IMG/VR virus record: IMGVR_UViG_3300015262_000014
Span: 1 to 52,465 of that record
Strand: one strand, 5' to 3'
Length of the DNA stretch: 52,465 nucleotides
From: a virus
The position numbers were made by a program, and so were the translations under genes. Each line of letters begins with the position of its first letter. Position 1 is the first letter of the stretch. Below, in pieces: positions 41,524-48,705 of this stretch. The notes beneath the pieces were generated by a model. It had not been told where the DNA came from, made no database searches, and saw nothing but the letters and a program-made list of their open reading frames with translations.

Positions 41524-41948
41524 AGCTGCATCTCCTTGGCCTTTCCGGTGGCATTGCAGCGCGGACACGGCTTAAACCGGTTGCCGGTGTCGCAGCCCCA
41601 ACCCGAAAGCCACATGCCGGAACCCGCGCAATCGTGGCACTTACCGGTCTCGACCTCGTAATCGGCTTTGGCCTGATCGTGCTCAGTTTGGGTAACCACG
41701 CACTTTGTGATCGCGCAGTCGCGCCAGGTCAGTTGCCCCTTGCGCTCGCCACTCATGAGCCGTCGCGGAACACCGCCCTCGACCACACAGTCATGGGTGT
41801 CGCCGATCATCTCGAACTTGCACCACCGCCATTCCGGCGGCTGTCCAAGCTTCTTGCGAGCGACCACGTTGAGCCAATTCGGCGGCAGCTCTGGTTCTGG
41901 TTTCACGTCGACCAGTTCCAGCAGGTCAGTTGGTTTCAGGTCGGTCAT
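41520..41948 (-). CDS. protein with DnaJ-like zinc finger (142 aa)
   Basis: The last 45 residues carry CHDCAGSGMWLSGWGCDTG and CPRCNATGKA, two C-x-x-C-x-G(S/T)G-type knuckles like one half of the DnaJ cysteine-rich domain. The N-terminal 90 residues are unassigned, with 'PEWRWCKFEMIGDTHDCVVE'. It is coupled by 4-base overlaps on both sides. It probably binds nucleic acid or a protein partner during early infection. Confidence 0.65.
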   Translation of the reverse strand: MTDLKPTDLLELVDVKPEPELPPNWLNVVARKKLGQPPEWRWCKFEMIGDTHDCVVEGGVPRRLMSGERKGQLTWRDCAITKCVVTQTEHDQAKADYEVETGKCHDCAGSGMWLSGWGCDTGNRFKPCPRCNATGKAKEMQL

Positions 41949-42538
41949 TGCAAGGTCTCCCCTGGCTTACGGCTCATTCCGGCGCCCATGGCCTCCACTG
42001 AGCCGCCAGACAGACGCAGAACCAGCAGACGGAGTGCGGTGGTGGAGTCAATTGCAAAAGTTCGCGCTTCATCGAGCGAGAGCCCGGTCGGTGAATGATC
42101 GCTGAGTAGGCGCCGGACACGATCGCTGTAGTTGAAGGCCGCACAAGCCAGCGCTTGATTGGTTAGCCCGTCGAACGCTTCGTCTAGGAGGCACTCTGCC
42201 GGGTACACGACGACGGGGATTTTGTTTTCCGGGCGCGGCTCGCCAGCCAGCAGATGACGGCTCATTGCGTCGAAGTGATCTTTGGCGACCTGGGCGGCAT
42301 CGTGACCAGTCCTGCGCCTGAAAAGCACCTTCAATGCGTAGTAGGCGCGATACAGATCTATGTGAGTGTCATCCTCCTTTTCGATGGAGTATTCAGGCTC
42401 GGCGATCACGTCCAATACGTCCTTCACTACTTCGAAGCACTTCAGCAACAGCGCGGCGTCGTTGTTTTTTTCGAACAGGGTCTCGTCGATGCATTCCGTT
42501 GGCAGCACCTGCGGAGGGATATCCAATACTTTTTTCAT
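41945..42538 (-). CDS. unknown early protein (197 aa)
   Basis: The ATG at 42538 (MKKVLDIPPQVLPTECIDET) has GAGGAA upstream and overlaps the antirepressor stop. It is helical throughout and rich in Ala and Leu, with 'YRAYYALKVLFRRRTGHDAA' in the middle. No family is recognised. It lies between the antirepressor and the zinc-finger gene. Confidence 0.6.
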   Translation of the reverse strand: MKKVLDIPPQVLPTECIDETLFEKNNDAALLLKCFEVVKDVLDVIAEPEYSIEKEDDTHIDLYRAYYALKVLFRRRTGHDAAQVAKDHFDAMSRHLLAGEPRPENKIPVVVYPAECLLDEAFDGLTNQALACAAFNYSDRVRRLLSDHSPTGLSLDEARTFAIDSTTALRLLVLRLSGGSVEAMGAGMSRKPGETLQ

Positions 42539-43299
42539 GCGTGATTCCTCGGGCGCAGCTTGAAGCGGCCTTGCTGAATGTCGGGATGGGTTGCGCGCTC
42601 GGCGGTGACAAAAGTGCACTCGGCAGCGAACCGGTCGAAGCGGCGGGTGATATCGGCGGTGGGCCAGATTGGGTACGGCTGAGCACCGTCGTCAGCGTGC
42701 TTGCTGCGCACCATGGCGAACGGCAACGGCGCGCCGGGGATATCGCGCATCACGGCGTTGATCACCCACTGCGGCATCCCGTGGCGTAGGCTGACGCGCT
42801 CGCGGATGGTGGTCATCGATTCGAAGCCGGCCGGCCTGGAGTCGAGGTATCGGATCTGCTCGACGCTGGCCACCCGGGTTTCTATGCCAGCGACAGCCTG
42901 ATCGATGCGATCCTGGCGGCGCTCCATGTCGACCAGGACCTGGGCGTTCGCCAGCAGCTGCTCGGCGGGCGACAGAGGGCGTTGGTAGCTGCCGGTCTTT
43001 CGAATGCTCGGCAGCACCTCACCCACCACCCATTCCTCAAATGCCTCTGCAGCTGGCATCTTCGAGCGCATGACCAGTCGGTAAAGGTCTCGCTCAGGGA
43101 TCACTTTCACGTTGCGGACCTGACCCGTCATTTCGACGGGCCAGGTCTTGGCAGCTTTGCAGTGGAATCTCACGGCTTGGTCGGTATCGACATACTCCAG
43201 CAGATCGGCGACGTCCTTGGCGACAAACCACGGTTCTCCTTGCTCGTCGGTGATGACTCGAACGCTGGTGCCGCGAAAGTCGAAGGGAATAGTGTTCAT
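42535..43299 (-). CDS. BRO-N domain antirepressor-type protein
   Basis: The protein has 254 residues. The BRO-N domain (NTIPFDFRGTSVRVITDEQG, 'PWFVAKDVADLLEYVDTDQA' and 'LYRLVMRSKMPAAEAFEEWV') spans residues 1-105. A coiled-coil linker and a C-terminal domain with 'RVSLRHGMPQWVINAVMRDI' follow. BRO-N/Ant proteins in temperate phages bind DNA or inactivate repressors to favour lysis. The early leftward position after cro supports that. Confidence 0.8.
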   Translation of the reverse strand: MNTIPFDFRGTSVRVITDEQGEPWFVAKDVADLLEYVDTDQAVRFHCKAAKTWPVEMTGQVRNVKVIPERDLYRLVMRSKMPAAEAFEEWVVGEVLPSIRKTGSYQRPLSPAEQLLANAQVLVDMERRQDRIDQAVAGIETRVASVEQIRYLDSRPAGFESMTTIRERVSLRHGMPQWVINAVMRDIPGAPLPFAMVRSKHADDGAQPYPIWPTADITRRFDRFAAECTFVTAERATHPDIQQGRFKLRPRNHA

Positions 43300-44015
43300 T
43301 AGTAGGCCCTCGAACGAGAATCGCGGCGATAGGTTCTTGGACGGCGAGCCTGCTCAATTGCTGCGACTGATACACCTGAGCCAATGAATGACGCGTGCGC
43401 ATTTGTCATGAGCATCGCTTCAGGGATATGCATATAGCGGCCCGCTGGAAGCGCTCGAGGCTGACGCCGAATCCTTGGCATGTGCTTATCCATCAGTGCG
43501 ATATCGGCGGCGACTTCTTCTTGAAGGCTTTTGCCAAGCTCGCAAAGCGGCACGGGCTCGCCGGGTCGAATCTGGTTCCAGGCATAGCGATCCGCCAATA
43601 CCTCATTGATACTGCGGATCACGCTTACACAGCGGGTGCGAGCCAGGTCGTCTTCGACACGGTTAGCGTCCCAGTAGCAAAAGTTATCCACGCGATGCCC
43701 GATCTCATGGGCGACAATGAATGGATATATTTCGTGATCCTCAAGCGCAGACCAGTCGATTTCCGGTCGCTGATTGCTGCGCAGACGGCCCGCATCCACG
43801 CTCGTGGCGAGTTGAAAGCCACACACCTCAGTGAATGCCGCGTCATCAGACGAAACATCCAAGAAGGCAAGCTTGGCGCGAGGGTCGAAGATCCCCCAGC
43901 AATTACCAAGTGCGTGGAACGTCGAAAGGCTTAGCGTGCAGCCGGACAGCTTGGCCTGCTCGGCGAAGGCTCGGTATTGGGTGCGGGTGAGGCGAAGTGT
44001 GGTGTCAGTTTTCAT
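43299..44015 (-). CDS. HExxH zinc peptidase-like phage protein
   Basis: The protein has 238 residues. The zinc-binding helix is 'YPFIVAHEIGHRVDNFCYWD' (HEIGH). About 35 residues later 'SINEVLADRYAW' offers the third ligand (Glu), giving a gluzincin/ImmA-like pattern. The C-terminus is basic. ImmA-type peptidases in mobile elements cleave repressors to trigger induction, and the adjacent BRO antirepressor gene (1-base overlap) makes that reading attractive, though unproven. Confidence 0.65.
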   Translation of the reverse strand: MKTDTTLRLTRTQYRAFAEQAKLSGCTLSLSTFHALGNCWGIFDPRAKLAFLDVSSDDAAFTEVCGFQLATSVDAGRLRSNQRPEIDWSALEDHEIYPFIVAHEIGHRVDNFCYWDANRVEDDLARTRCVSVIRSINEVLADRYAWNQIRPGEPVPLCELGKSLQEEVAADIALMDKHMPRIRRQPRALPAGRYMHIPEAMLMTNAHASFIGSGVSVAAIEQARRPRTYRRDSRSRAY

Positions 44016-44320
44016 TGGCGCACCTCGATATCAATACCGGGACGCTTGCCAACCTCACCGAAGGATGCGCCCAGGTGGCGATGCCGCCAGCAGAAGTTCC
44101 CACTGAAGGTTTGGATGTGTTCAAGGTGTCGAGCGATATCGCAGGCTAGTTCGTTGCTGTACCCGCCCATAGCCGGAATGATCTTGCCCAGCAGGATTGC
44201 GGACAGCTTGTAACACTCCTCGCGAGCAAAATTCATCGAACACATGTCGTGAGCGTCAAGCATCGCGTCACGAAGTACTTCGCCTTCTACCGGGTTGATC
44301 ACCGAAACGGCAATGTTCAT
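44012..44320 (-). CDS. unknown early protein (102 aa)
   Basis: It is a helical, Cys- and His-containing protein (MNIAVSVINPVEGEVLRDAM, 'FCWRHRHLGASFGEVGKRPG'). It overlaps both neighbours by 4 bases in the early operon. No motif is recognised. Confidence 0.6.
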   Translation of the reverse strand: MNIAVSVINPVEGEVLRDAMLDAHDMCSMNFAREECYKLSAILLGKIIPAMGGYSNELACDIARHLEHIQTFSGNFCWRHRHLGASFGEVGKRPGIDIEVRQ

Positions 44321-44733
44321 GGCTGCACCCCCGAATCCTGCGCCACGATTTCGGATTGCGTGTTTTGTGGCGCATAACCTTCATACGAGCCGAACTGCCC
44401 CAGCCTTGCACGCAACTCATTGCCAGGCCGCTCAGCCGAGCGTACGGATTTGATTAGGTCGGTCATGAACCCATCCATGCGCAGGAATCGATCAAACTCC
44501 GGAGCCCAGCCTCCAGCCCATACAATGCGAACCGGATTTGGATATACCTCTGGCTCCAATATTGCTTTGAGCTCTTTCGCAACTTCCTCATCAAGCAATC
44601 CTGGGTACGAATGCTTGAACCCGGCCTCCTCATAAACCACCTGCACCTCGAAGTACTCGAAGCCCGCACACTCAGCTAGTAATCTGCGGGGGTGTTGCGC
44701 TTTTGATGGCGTGGTGCTATTTTCAGATTTCAT
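44317..44733 (-). CDS. unknown first protein of the coupled early operon (138 aa)
   Basis: The ATG at 44733 (MKSENSTTPSKAQHPRRLLA) has AAGGGA upstream. The middle is an alpha/beta segment ('YFEVQVVYEEAGFKHSYPGL' and 'VRIVWAGGWAPEFDRFLRMD'). Function is unknown. It follows the hairpin at 44799-44823 that separates it from the cro-like gene. Confidence 0.6.
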   Translation of the reverse strand: MKSENSTTPSKAQHPRRLLAECAGFEYFEVQVVYEEAGFKHSYPGLLDEEVAKELKAILEPEVYPNPVRIVWAGGWAPEFDRFLRMDGFMTDLIKSVRSAERPGNELRARLGQFGSYEGYAPQNTQSEIVAQDSGVQP

Positions 44734-44798
44734 TGATTTGTCCCTTCCGAAGACAAAGTGATGCCAATGCCACCAGCTCCACACTGGTAGCGACCAAG

Positions 44799-44823
44799 AA
44801 CCCGCCTCCACAGCGGGTTTTTT
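44799..44823. terminator. hairpin between the cro-like gene and the early operon
   Basis: aacccgc-ctccaca-gcgggtt is followed by TTTT on the plus strand and by a weak T-tract (TTCTT) on the minus strand. Its place after cro resembles lambda tR1, where leftover termination is overcome by antitermination. Confidence 0.6.
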
Positions 44824-44877
44824 ATTGCCCGGAATAGGGTCAGCCGGACATTAAAAATTGGAATGGGTGGTGCTGTC

Positions 44878-45171
44878 TCATGGATGCCCCTGCCAAGTAC
44901 TGGATGGATTAACAGATGGATTGCCGGACTGCCCATGAGGCGTAGCGTCTGTCATTATTTGGTTCAAGGTTGGCGCTGCTTCTGGATACAGGTCGGGCCG
45001 CAGTTCATGGCGGTGGACGCCAGTCGCGCTTTCAATCAAAACGACATGCCGCGCGGGAATTCCGCGAACTTTCCAGTAAGAAACGGCCATCGGCGTCACA
45101 CCTGCCAATTTCGCAAGCGCAACGGCTGATCCCGCAGCAGCAATCGCTCGCTCAAGCGGAGAAGAATTCAT
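44878..45171 (-). CDS. Cro-like repressor (YdaS type)
   Basis: The protein has 97 residues. The helix-turn-helix AAGSAVALAKLAGVTPMAVS plus 'YWKVRGIPARHVVLIESATG' matches the YdaS/Cro family found opposite CI in many prophages. The C-terminal third is polar and disordered. The ATG at 45171 is preferred over a GTG at 45177. It would repress the cI promoter through the shared operators to its right. Confidence 0.82.
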   Translation of the reverse strand: MNSSPLERAIAAAGSAVALAKLAGVTPMAVSYWKVRGIPARHVVLIESATGVHRHELRPDLYPEAAPTLNQIMTDATPHGQSGNPSVNPSSTWQGHP

Positions 45172-45191
45172 AGGCACACCGATGCATGGTT

Positions 45192-45256
45192 ATAAACATA
45201 AATCAACAATACGTTTATTTAATAAACATCGCAACCCCGGTAAACTTTCCGTTTAT
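45192..45256. promoter_or_regulatory. immunity operators between cro and cI
   Basis: Half-sites ataaac/gtttat occur at 45192, 45213, 45222 and 45251. GTTTATTTAATAAAC (45213-45227) is a perfect 7+1+7 palindrome. They lie in the 83-base divergent gap and should hold the paired promoters. The cI ATG (45255) overlaps the last half-site, so its message may be nearly leaderless. Confidence 0.7.
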
Positions 45257-45974
45257 GAATACTCAACACTCTGGCATTCGCCTAAAAGAAGAGCTCCACC
45301 ACCAGGGCATTGCGCAGGCTGAATTCGCAAAATCCATGGGTGTGAGCGCTCAAACGCTCAACAACTGGTTTGTCCGCGGGGTACCGGGACGCTGGCTCAT
45401 CCCTGTCGCCAAGATGCTCAAGATCGGCATCAGTTGGCTGAATACTGGTGAAGGCCCACGACATTTATTTGGAAGGGGCGAAGCAGATAGGGACATGCAC
45501 CACCTGAGCTTGTGGGACGAGCAGACCCCCCTAGATGATGATGAAGTAGAGGTGCCGTTTTTACAGGAGGTCGAACTGGCCGCAGGTGCGGGGAGATTTT
45601 CAATCGAGGAAAGCTCCGACTCAAATCTTCGCTTCAGCAAAAAAAATCTGAGGGAGAACGGTGTTCAGTTTGATCAAGCCAGATGTGTAACCGTACGCGG
45701 AAACAGCATGACGCCAGTACTCCGGGATGGGGCTACGGTGGGCGTAAACATTGGTCGTCGTAGCGTCGGTGAGCTGGCGGATGGGGAGCTGTATGCGATC
45801 AACCACAACGGGCAGCTTCGCATCAAACAGGTGTACCGCTTACCGACCGGCATCAGGCTGAGAAGCTTCAACCGAGAAGAGCATCCCGACGAGGAGTACA
45901 CCTTCCAGCAAATGCAAGATCAGGAAATCAGCATACTCGGTCACGTATTTTGGTGGGCTATGTACGCGAAATAG
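45255..45974 (+). CDS. CI-type phage repressor with S24 peptidase domain
   Basis: The protein has 239 residues. The N-terminal helix-turn-helix reads GIAQAEFAKSMGVSAQTLNN. The linker contains the probable self-cleavage site Ala110-Gly111, and the S24 domain has nucleophile Ser151 in RGNSMTP and Lys191 in LRIKQVY. RecA-dependent cleavage would induce the prophage in SOS, in step with the LexA-controlled umuDC. No ribosome binding site is visible before the ATG at 45255. Confidence 0.92.
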   Translation: MNTQHSGIRLKEELHHQGIAQAEFAKSMGVSAQTLNNWFVRGVPGRWLIPVAKMLKIGISWLNTGEGPRHLFGRGEADRDMHHLSLWDEQTPLDDDEVEVPFLQEVELAAGAGRFSIEESSDSNLRFSKKNLRENGVQFDQARCVTVRGNSMTPVLRDGATVGVNIGRRSVGELADGELYAINHNGQLRIKQVYRLPTGIRLRSFNREEHPDEEYTFQQMQDQEISILGHVFWWAMYAK

Positions 45975-45991
45975 TCCGTCCTCCGCATCCA

Positions 45992-46014
45992 AGCCCGCTA
46001 GAGCGGGTTTTTTT
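45992..46014 (+). terminator. terminator after cI
   Basis: agcccgc-tag(a)-gcgggtt forms a short stem followed by seven T, 18 bases after the stop. Confidence 0.8.
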
Positions 46015-46031
46015 GCGCCTTCAGAAATCCC

Positions 46032-46072
46032 ATAAACAAAAATGTTGATTTGTTTATAAACATATTGTTTAC
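46032..46072. promoter_or_regulatory. second set of immunity-type operators
   Basis: ataaac at 46032 and the 12-bp palindrome tgtttataaaca at 46051-46062, then tgtttac at 46066-46072, repeat the half-site of the cI/cro region. They precede the LuxR-type gene and suggest that CI or Cro also controls it. Confidence 0.55.
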
Positions 46073-46106
46073 TTGCTCCATCGCATCTCAGCATGGAGCT
46101 CCAGAA

Positions 46107-46406
46107 ATGACCACCAACACCCTCATCGCCGGTAACTGGCAAGGCTCACTCAAGATGGGCTTGGCTCCCCGCGAACTTGAAGCCACGCTGTTGGCTGCCG
46201 CCGATTTGACGGTTAAAGAGATTGGTCGGGTCATGGGAATCAGTCCTGGTACCGCTGAGAAGCGACTTGAGTCTGCCCGCTTCAAATTGGGCGTTAAAAC
46301 AATGCGCGGTCTGGTTATGGAGGCATTCAAGCGCGGGCTGATCAGCTCGTGCCCGAACGGACCTGACCAGCAGAGCAATGAGCAGGAAGGAATTTTCCTG
46401 GCCTGA
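46107..46406 (+). CDS. LuxR-type (GerE) helix-turn-helix regulator (99 aa)
   Basis: The HTH 'LAPRELEATLLAAADLTVKE' and 'IGRVMGISPGTAEKRLESAR' plus 'FKLGVKTMRGLVMEAFKRGL' form a stand-alone GerE domain with no sensor. GGAG lies upstream. It sits in the CII position of a lambdoid immunity region, downstream of cI and behind possible CI operators. It could activate int or the membrane-protein genes that follow. Confidence 0.82.
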   Translation: MTTNTLIAGNWQGSLKMGLAPRELEATLLAAADLTVKEIGRVMGISPGTAEKRLESARFKLGVKTMRGLVMEAFKRGLISSCPNGPDQQSNEQEGIFLA

Positions 46407-46536
46407 CAGGCGCAGCACTAAAGCTCAACCAGTTTCATTTTTTTCTCGAAAGCCAACAACGCGGCCGGGATTCGCTCGGCCTGAAAAAGACGATCGGGTG
46501 ACCTATCACCCTAACCATCAACTGCAGGAGCTGGAC

Positions 46537-46989
46537 ATGGAACATAAAAAATTCAACCTCTGGAGGCTACTCCGGAATGTGACCATCGGCGCAGTTTCTG
46601 CTGCCGTAGTCAGCGCAGTACTGATGATGACGGCGCCGGACGTGGTCAGCCCTTCGTGCGGCGAAAATGCGATGTTTGCTTTTTTGTTTATCGCTCTGTC
46701 CGTCGGCATGTACGGCATCTTCGCCATGATTAACCTCGCAGATCCAGTTCTTGGTAGCCAACCGACCGTCGAATTAAGCGCGTCTACAGAATCGATGCAC
46801 ATCGACGATCGCGTGAAAATGGCTGCGAATGTCCGGCGCTACGAATTCCTGCGCGACGTCGCATTCAGCCTGACGCTACCGATCAAGGTGCGTGACTTCT
46901 ACGGCAATCTGCTGGTGAAAGACGACCTCGACAACGAGCTTGATCGCGTCATGAGAGCATTTACCGTCGGCGCGGATGCGCAGCCATGA
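46537..46989 (+). CDS. small two-helix membrane protein (150 aa)
   Basis: CAGGAG precedes the ATG. Two hydrophobic segments (about residues 14-33 and 46-66, with 'FAFLFIALSVGMYGIFAMIN') are followed by a soluble acidic C-terminus ('RYEFLRDVAFSLTLPIKVRD'). It is in the int-side operon, expressed in the lysogen. A superinfection-exclusion role is possible but unproven. Confidence 0.65.
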   Translation: MEHKKFNLWRLLRNVTIGAVSAAVVSAVLMMTAPDVVSPSCGENAMFAFLFIALSVGMYGIFAMINLADPVLGSQPTVELSASTESMHIDDRVKMAANVRRYEFLRDVAFSLTLPIKVRDFYGNLLVKDDLDNELDRVMRAFTVGADAQP

Positions 46990-47273
46990 AGCGCCGTCAG
47001 ATCTCATCTGCCCTTATCGCGCTGCTGCTGATGACTGGCCAAGCAGCCGCCGTCGAGCAATTCATCAGTGTTCAGCACTACTCAACTCGGGGTGTCACAT
47101 GCTTCATCACGACCCAAGGCGGAATCAGCTGCCTGCCTGACAACCAGATTCGCTCCCGCGTCACAGCCACCCCATCAAGTGAAGCGGGCCGGGCTTCTCA
47201 AGCGAGTTCCATGCCGGAGAAGGTGGTCATGCCCGCCACCCCGCTCCCGCAGAAAAAAGGATTCCAATTATGA
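46986..47273 (+). CDS. secreted small protein (95 aa)
   Basis: The signal peptide MKRRQISSALIALLLMTGQA is followed by a short domain with two Cys (VTCFITTQGGISCLPD), which may form a disulfide, and a disordered tail. It overlaps the previous gene by 4 bases. It is an exported lysogenic factor of unknown function. Confidence 0.6.
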   Translation: MKRRQISSALIALLLMTGQAAAVEQFISVQHYSTRGVTCFITTQGGISCLPDNQIRSRVTATPSSEAGRASQASSMPEKVVMPATPLPQKKGFQL

Positions 47274-47437
47274 GCCGCCGCAACGGGCCGGTGGGCAAGC
47301 GCCTGATCGAGCTGTTCAATGCCCTGCAGCGCCGGGAAACCACGTTCGGGCAGATCTACGCACTGTCGGCATCGTGCGGTATCGACGCACGACGAGTGCT
47401 GGTTGATCACTTCCGCGGGAGCTCAGGTGATGGGTAA
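47270..47437 (+). CDS. small helical protein (55 aa)
   Basis: The ATG at 47270 overlaps the previous stop (ATGA) and reads MSRRNGPVGKRLIELFNALQ, 'RRETTFGQIYALSASCGIDA', 'RRVLVDHFRG'. The basic helical character suggests nucleic-acid binding. It directly precedes the operator and excisionase gene. Confidence 0.6.
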   Translation: MSRRNGPVGKRLIELFNALQRRETTFGQIYALSASCGIDARRVLVDHFRGSSGDG

Positions 47438-47445
47438 GGGCAATA

Positions 47446-47487
47446 TCGCGACACGGTTCGCGAATAAAGAAAACGTGTCGCGACACG
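47446..47487. promoter_or_regulatory. palindromic operator before the excisionase gene
   Basis: cgtgtcgcgacacg (47474-47487) is a perfect 14-bp palindrome. Its half tcgcgacacg also occurs at 47446-47455, making a 10-bp inverted repeat. The palindrome ends just before the strong GGAGG site of the DUF4224 gene, so binding would block its translation or transcription. Confidence 0.65.
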
Positions 47488-47500
47488 AAAGGAGGTAGGT

Positions 47501-47695
47501 ATGTTTCTGACAGCAGAGGAAGTTGCCGACCTGACCGGCTACAAGAAGCCAGGGGCACAGATAAAGTGGCTGACCGCCGAACGTTACGGGTTCGCGGTAG
47601 GTGGTGATGGGCACCCGAAGGTGCTGCGCCAGGTTGTCATTGGCCGGCTGGGTGGTATTCAATCAAGGAAGGGGCCGGAACTTCGGCTGGGTTGA
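47501..47695 (+). CDS. DUF4224 excisionase-like protein (64 aa)
   Basis: AAAGGAGGTAGGT precedes the ATG. The text MFLTAEEVADLTGYKKPGAQ, 'IKWLTAERYGFAVGGDGHPK' is a typical DUF4224 protein: a small winged-helix found directly upstream of phage integrases and acting as a recombination directionality factor or regulator. The integrase starts 10 bases later. Confidence 0.8.
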   Translation: MFLTAEEVADLTGYKKPGAQIKWLTAERYGFAVGGDGHPKVLRQVVIGRLGGIQSRKGPELRLG

Positions 47696-47705
47696 GGTGA
47701 AGATC

Positions 47706-48698
47706 ATGCGTCCGCGCAAAAAGGACCGGCACCTGCCGGCGTGCATGTACCAGAAGCATGGCGCTTATTACCTGGTCCGCAAGGGCAAGTGGAAGCGCCT
47801 GGGCACCGACTTCCAGGCATCCCTGGCCGAGTACGCCAAGCTGCTGGATAAAGGCAGCCAGGGCGGCATGCCCAAGCTGATCGACGACGCGCTCGAGCAC
47901 ATGCGCACCAGGACGAAGCCGCCGCTGAAGCCGAACACTCTCAAGCAGTACGAGGCGGCGTGCGAGCGGCTGAAGGAAAACTTCGCCGACTTTGAGCCCC
48001 GCGAGGTACTGCAGCGGCACGTTGTCGCCCTCAAGCTGCACATGGCCGACACACCGAATATGTCGAACCGGGTGATCTCGGTGTTGCGGGCAGTATTCAC
48101 TTACGCCCTTGAGCAGCAGATAGTCGACTCAAATCCATGCATCGGCGTCCGTCGGCACGTGGAGCACAAGCGCGATAGGTATATCACTCACGGCGAATTC
48201 CAGGCCATCTGCGCCCACTCCAGCGACAACATGCGGGTTATATACGAGATGTGCTATCTGACCGGCCAGCGCATTGGAGACGTCCTTGCTATCCGCCTGG
48301 TGGATATTAGCGCCGAAGGAATCGCCTTCAAGCAGGAGAAGACGAATGCCAGGTTGCTGGTGCAGATGACTCCTGACCTGGAGGATCTGATCTCCAGGAT
48401 CAAGGCGCTGCCGAGAAAGATTCGGGGGCTCACCCTATTCTGCTCCCCTCGCGGCGGGAAGCCGGTGCACTACAGCTCGGTCAAGGACGCCTTCGCCATC
48501 AGTTGCAGAAAAGCCGGCGTCGAGGATGCGAGCCTTCATGACCTTCGAGCAAAGTCCCTTTCGGATACCGACGACCAAGGCAACGATGCTCAAAAGTTGG
48601 GGGGGCACACAGACGCCAAGATGACGCAGCGTTATCTGCGCTTGCGCAAAATCAACGTAGGTCTTCCACCAACAATGCCAAAAGATGTAAAACTTTAA
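47706..48698 (+). CDS. int: tyrosine recombinase (phage integrase)
   Basis: The protein has 330 residues from the ATG at 47706 (GAGGTGAAG upstream); an upstream ATG at 47601 lies in the excisionase gene. An N-terminal arm-binding part and core-binding part are followed by the catalytic domain with Arg189 (GQRIGD), Lys212, His278-x-x-Arg281 (LHDLRAK), His301 (LGGHTD) and the nucleophile Tyr310 (QRYLR). It directs recombination at the 24-bp mutS core, probably with the TAGACAG arm sites. Confidence 0.93.
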   Translation: MRPRKKDRHLPACMYQKHGAYYLVRKGKWKRLGTDFQASLAEYAKLLDKGSQGGMPKLIDDALEHMRTRTKPPLKPNTLKQYEAACERLKENFADFEPREVLQRHVVALKLHMADTPNMSNRVISVLRAVFTYALEQQIVDSNPCIGVRRHVEHKRDRYITHGEFQAICAHSSDNMRVIYEMCYLTGQRIGDVLAIRLVDISAEGIAFKQEKTNARLLVQMTPDLEDLISRIKALPRKIRGLTLFCSPRGGKPVHYSSVKDAFAISCRKAGVEDASLHDLRAKSLSDTDDQGNDAQKLGGHTDAKMTQRYLRLRKINVGLPPTMPKDVKL

Positions 48699-48705
48699 AG
48701 CTCGC

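Noticed and set aside
47430-47498. 22-codon frame upstream of the excisionase gene
   Set aside because: It lies across the palindromic operator and overlaps the 55-residue gene; I see no evidence that it is translated.
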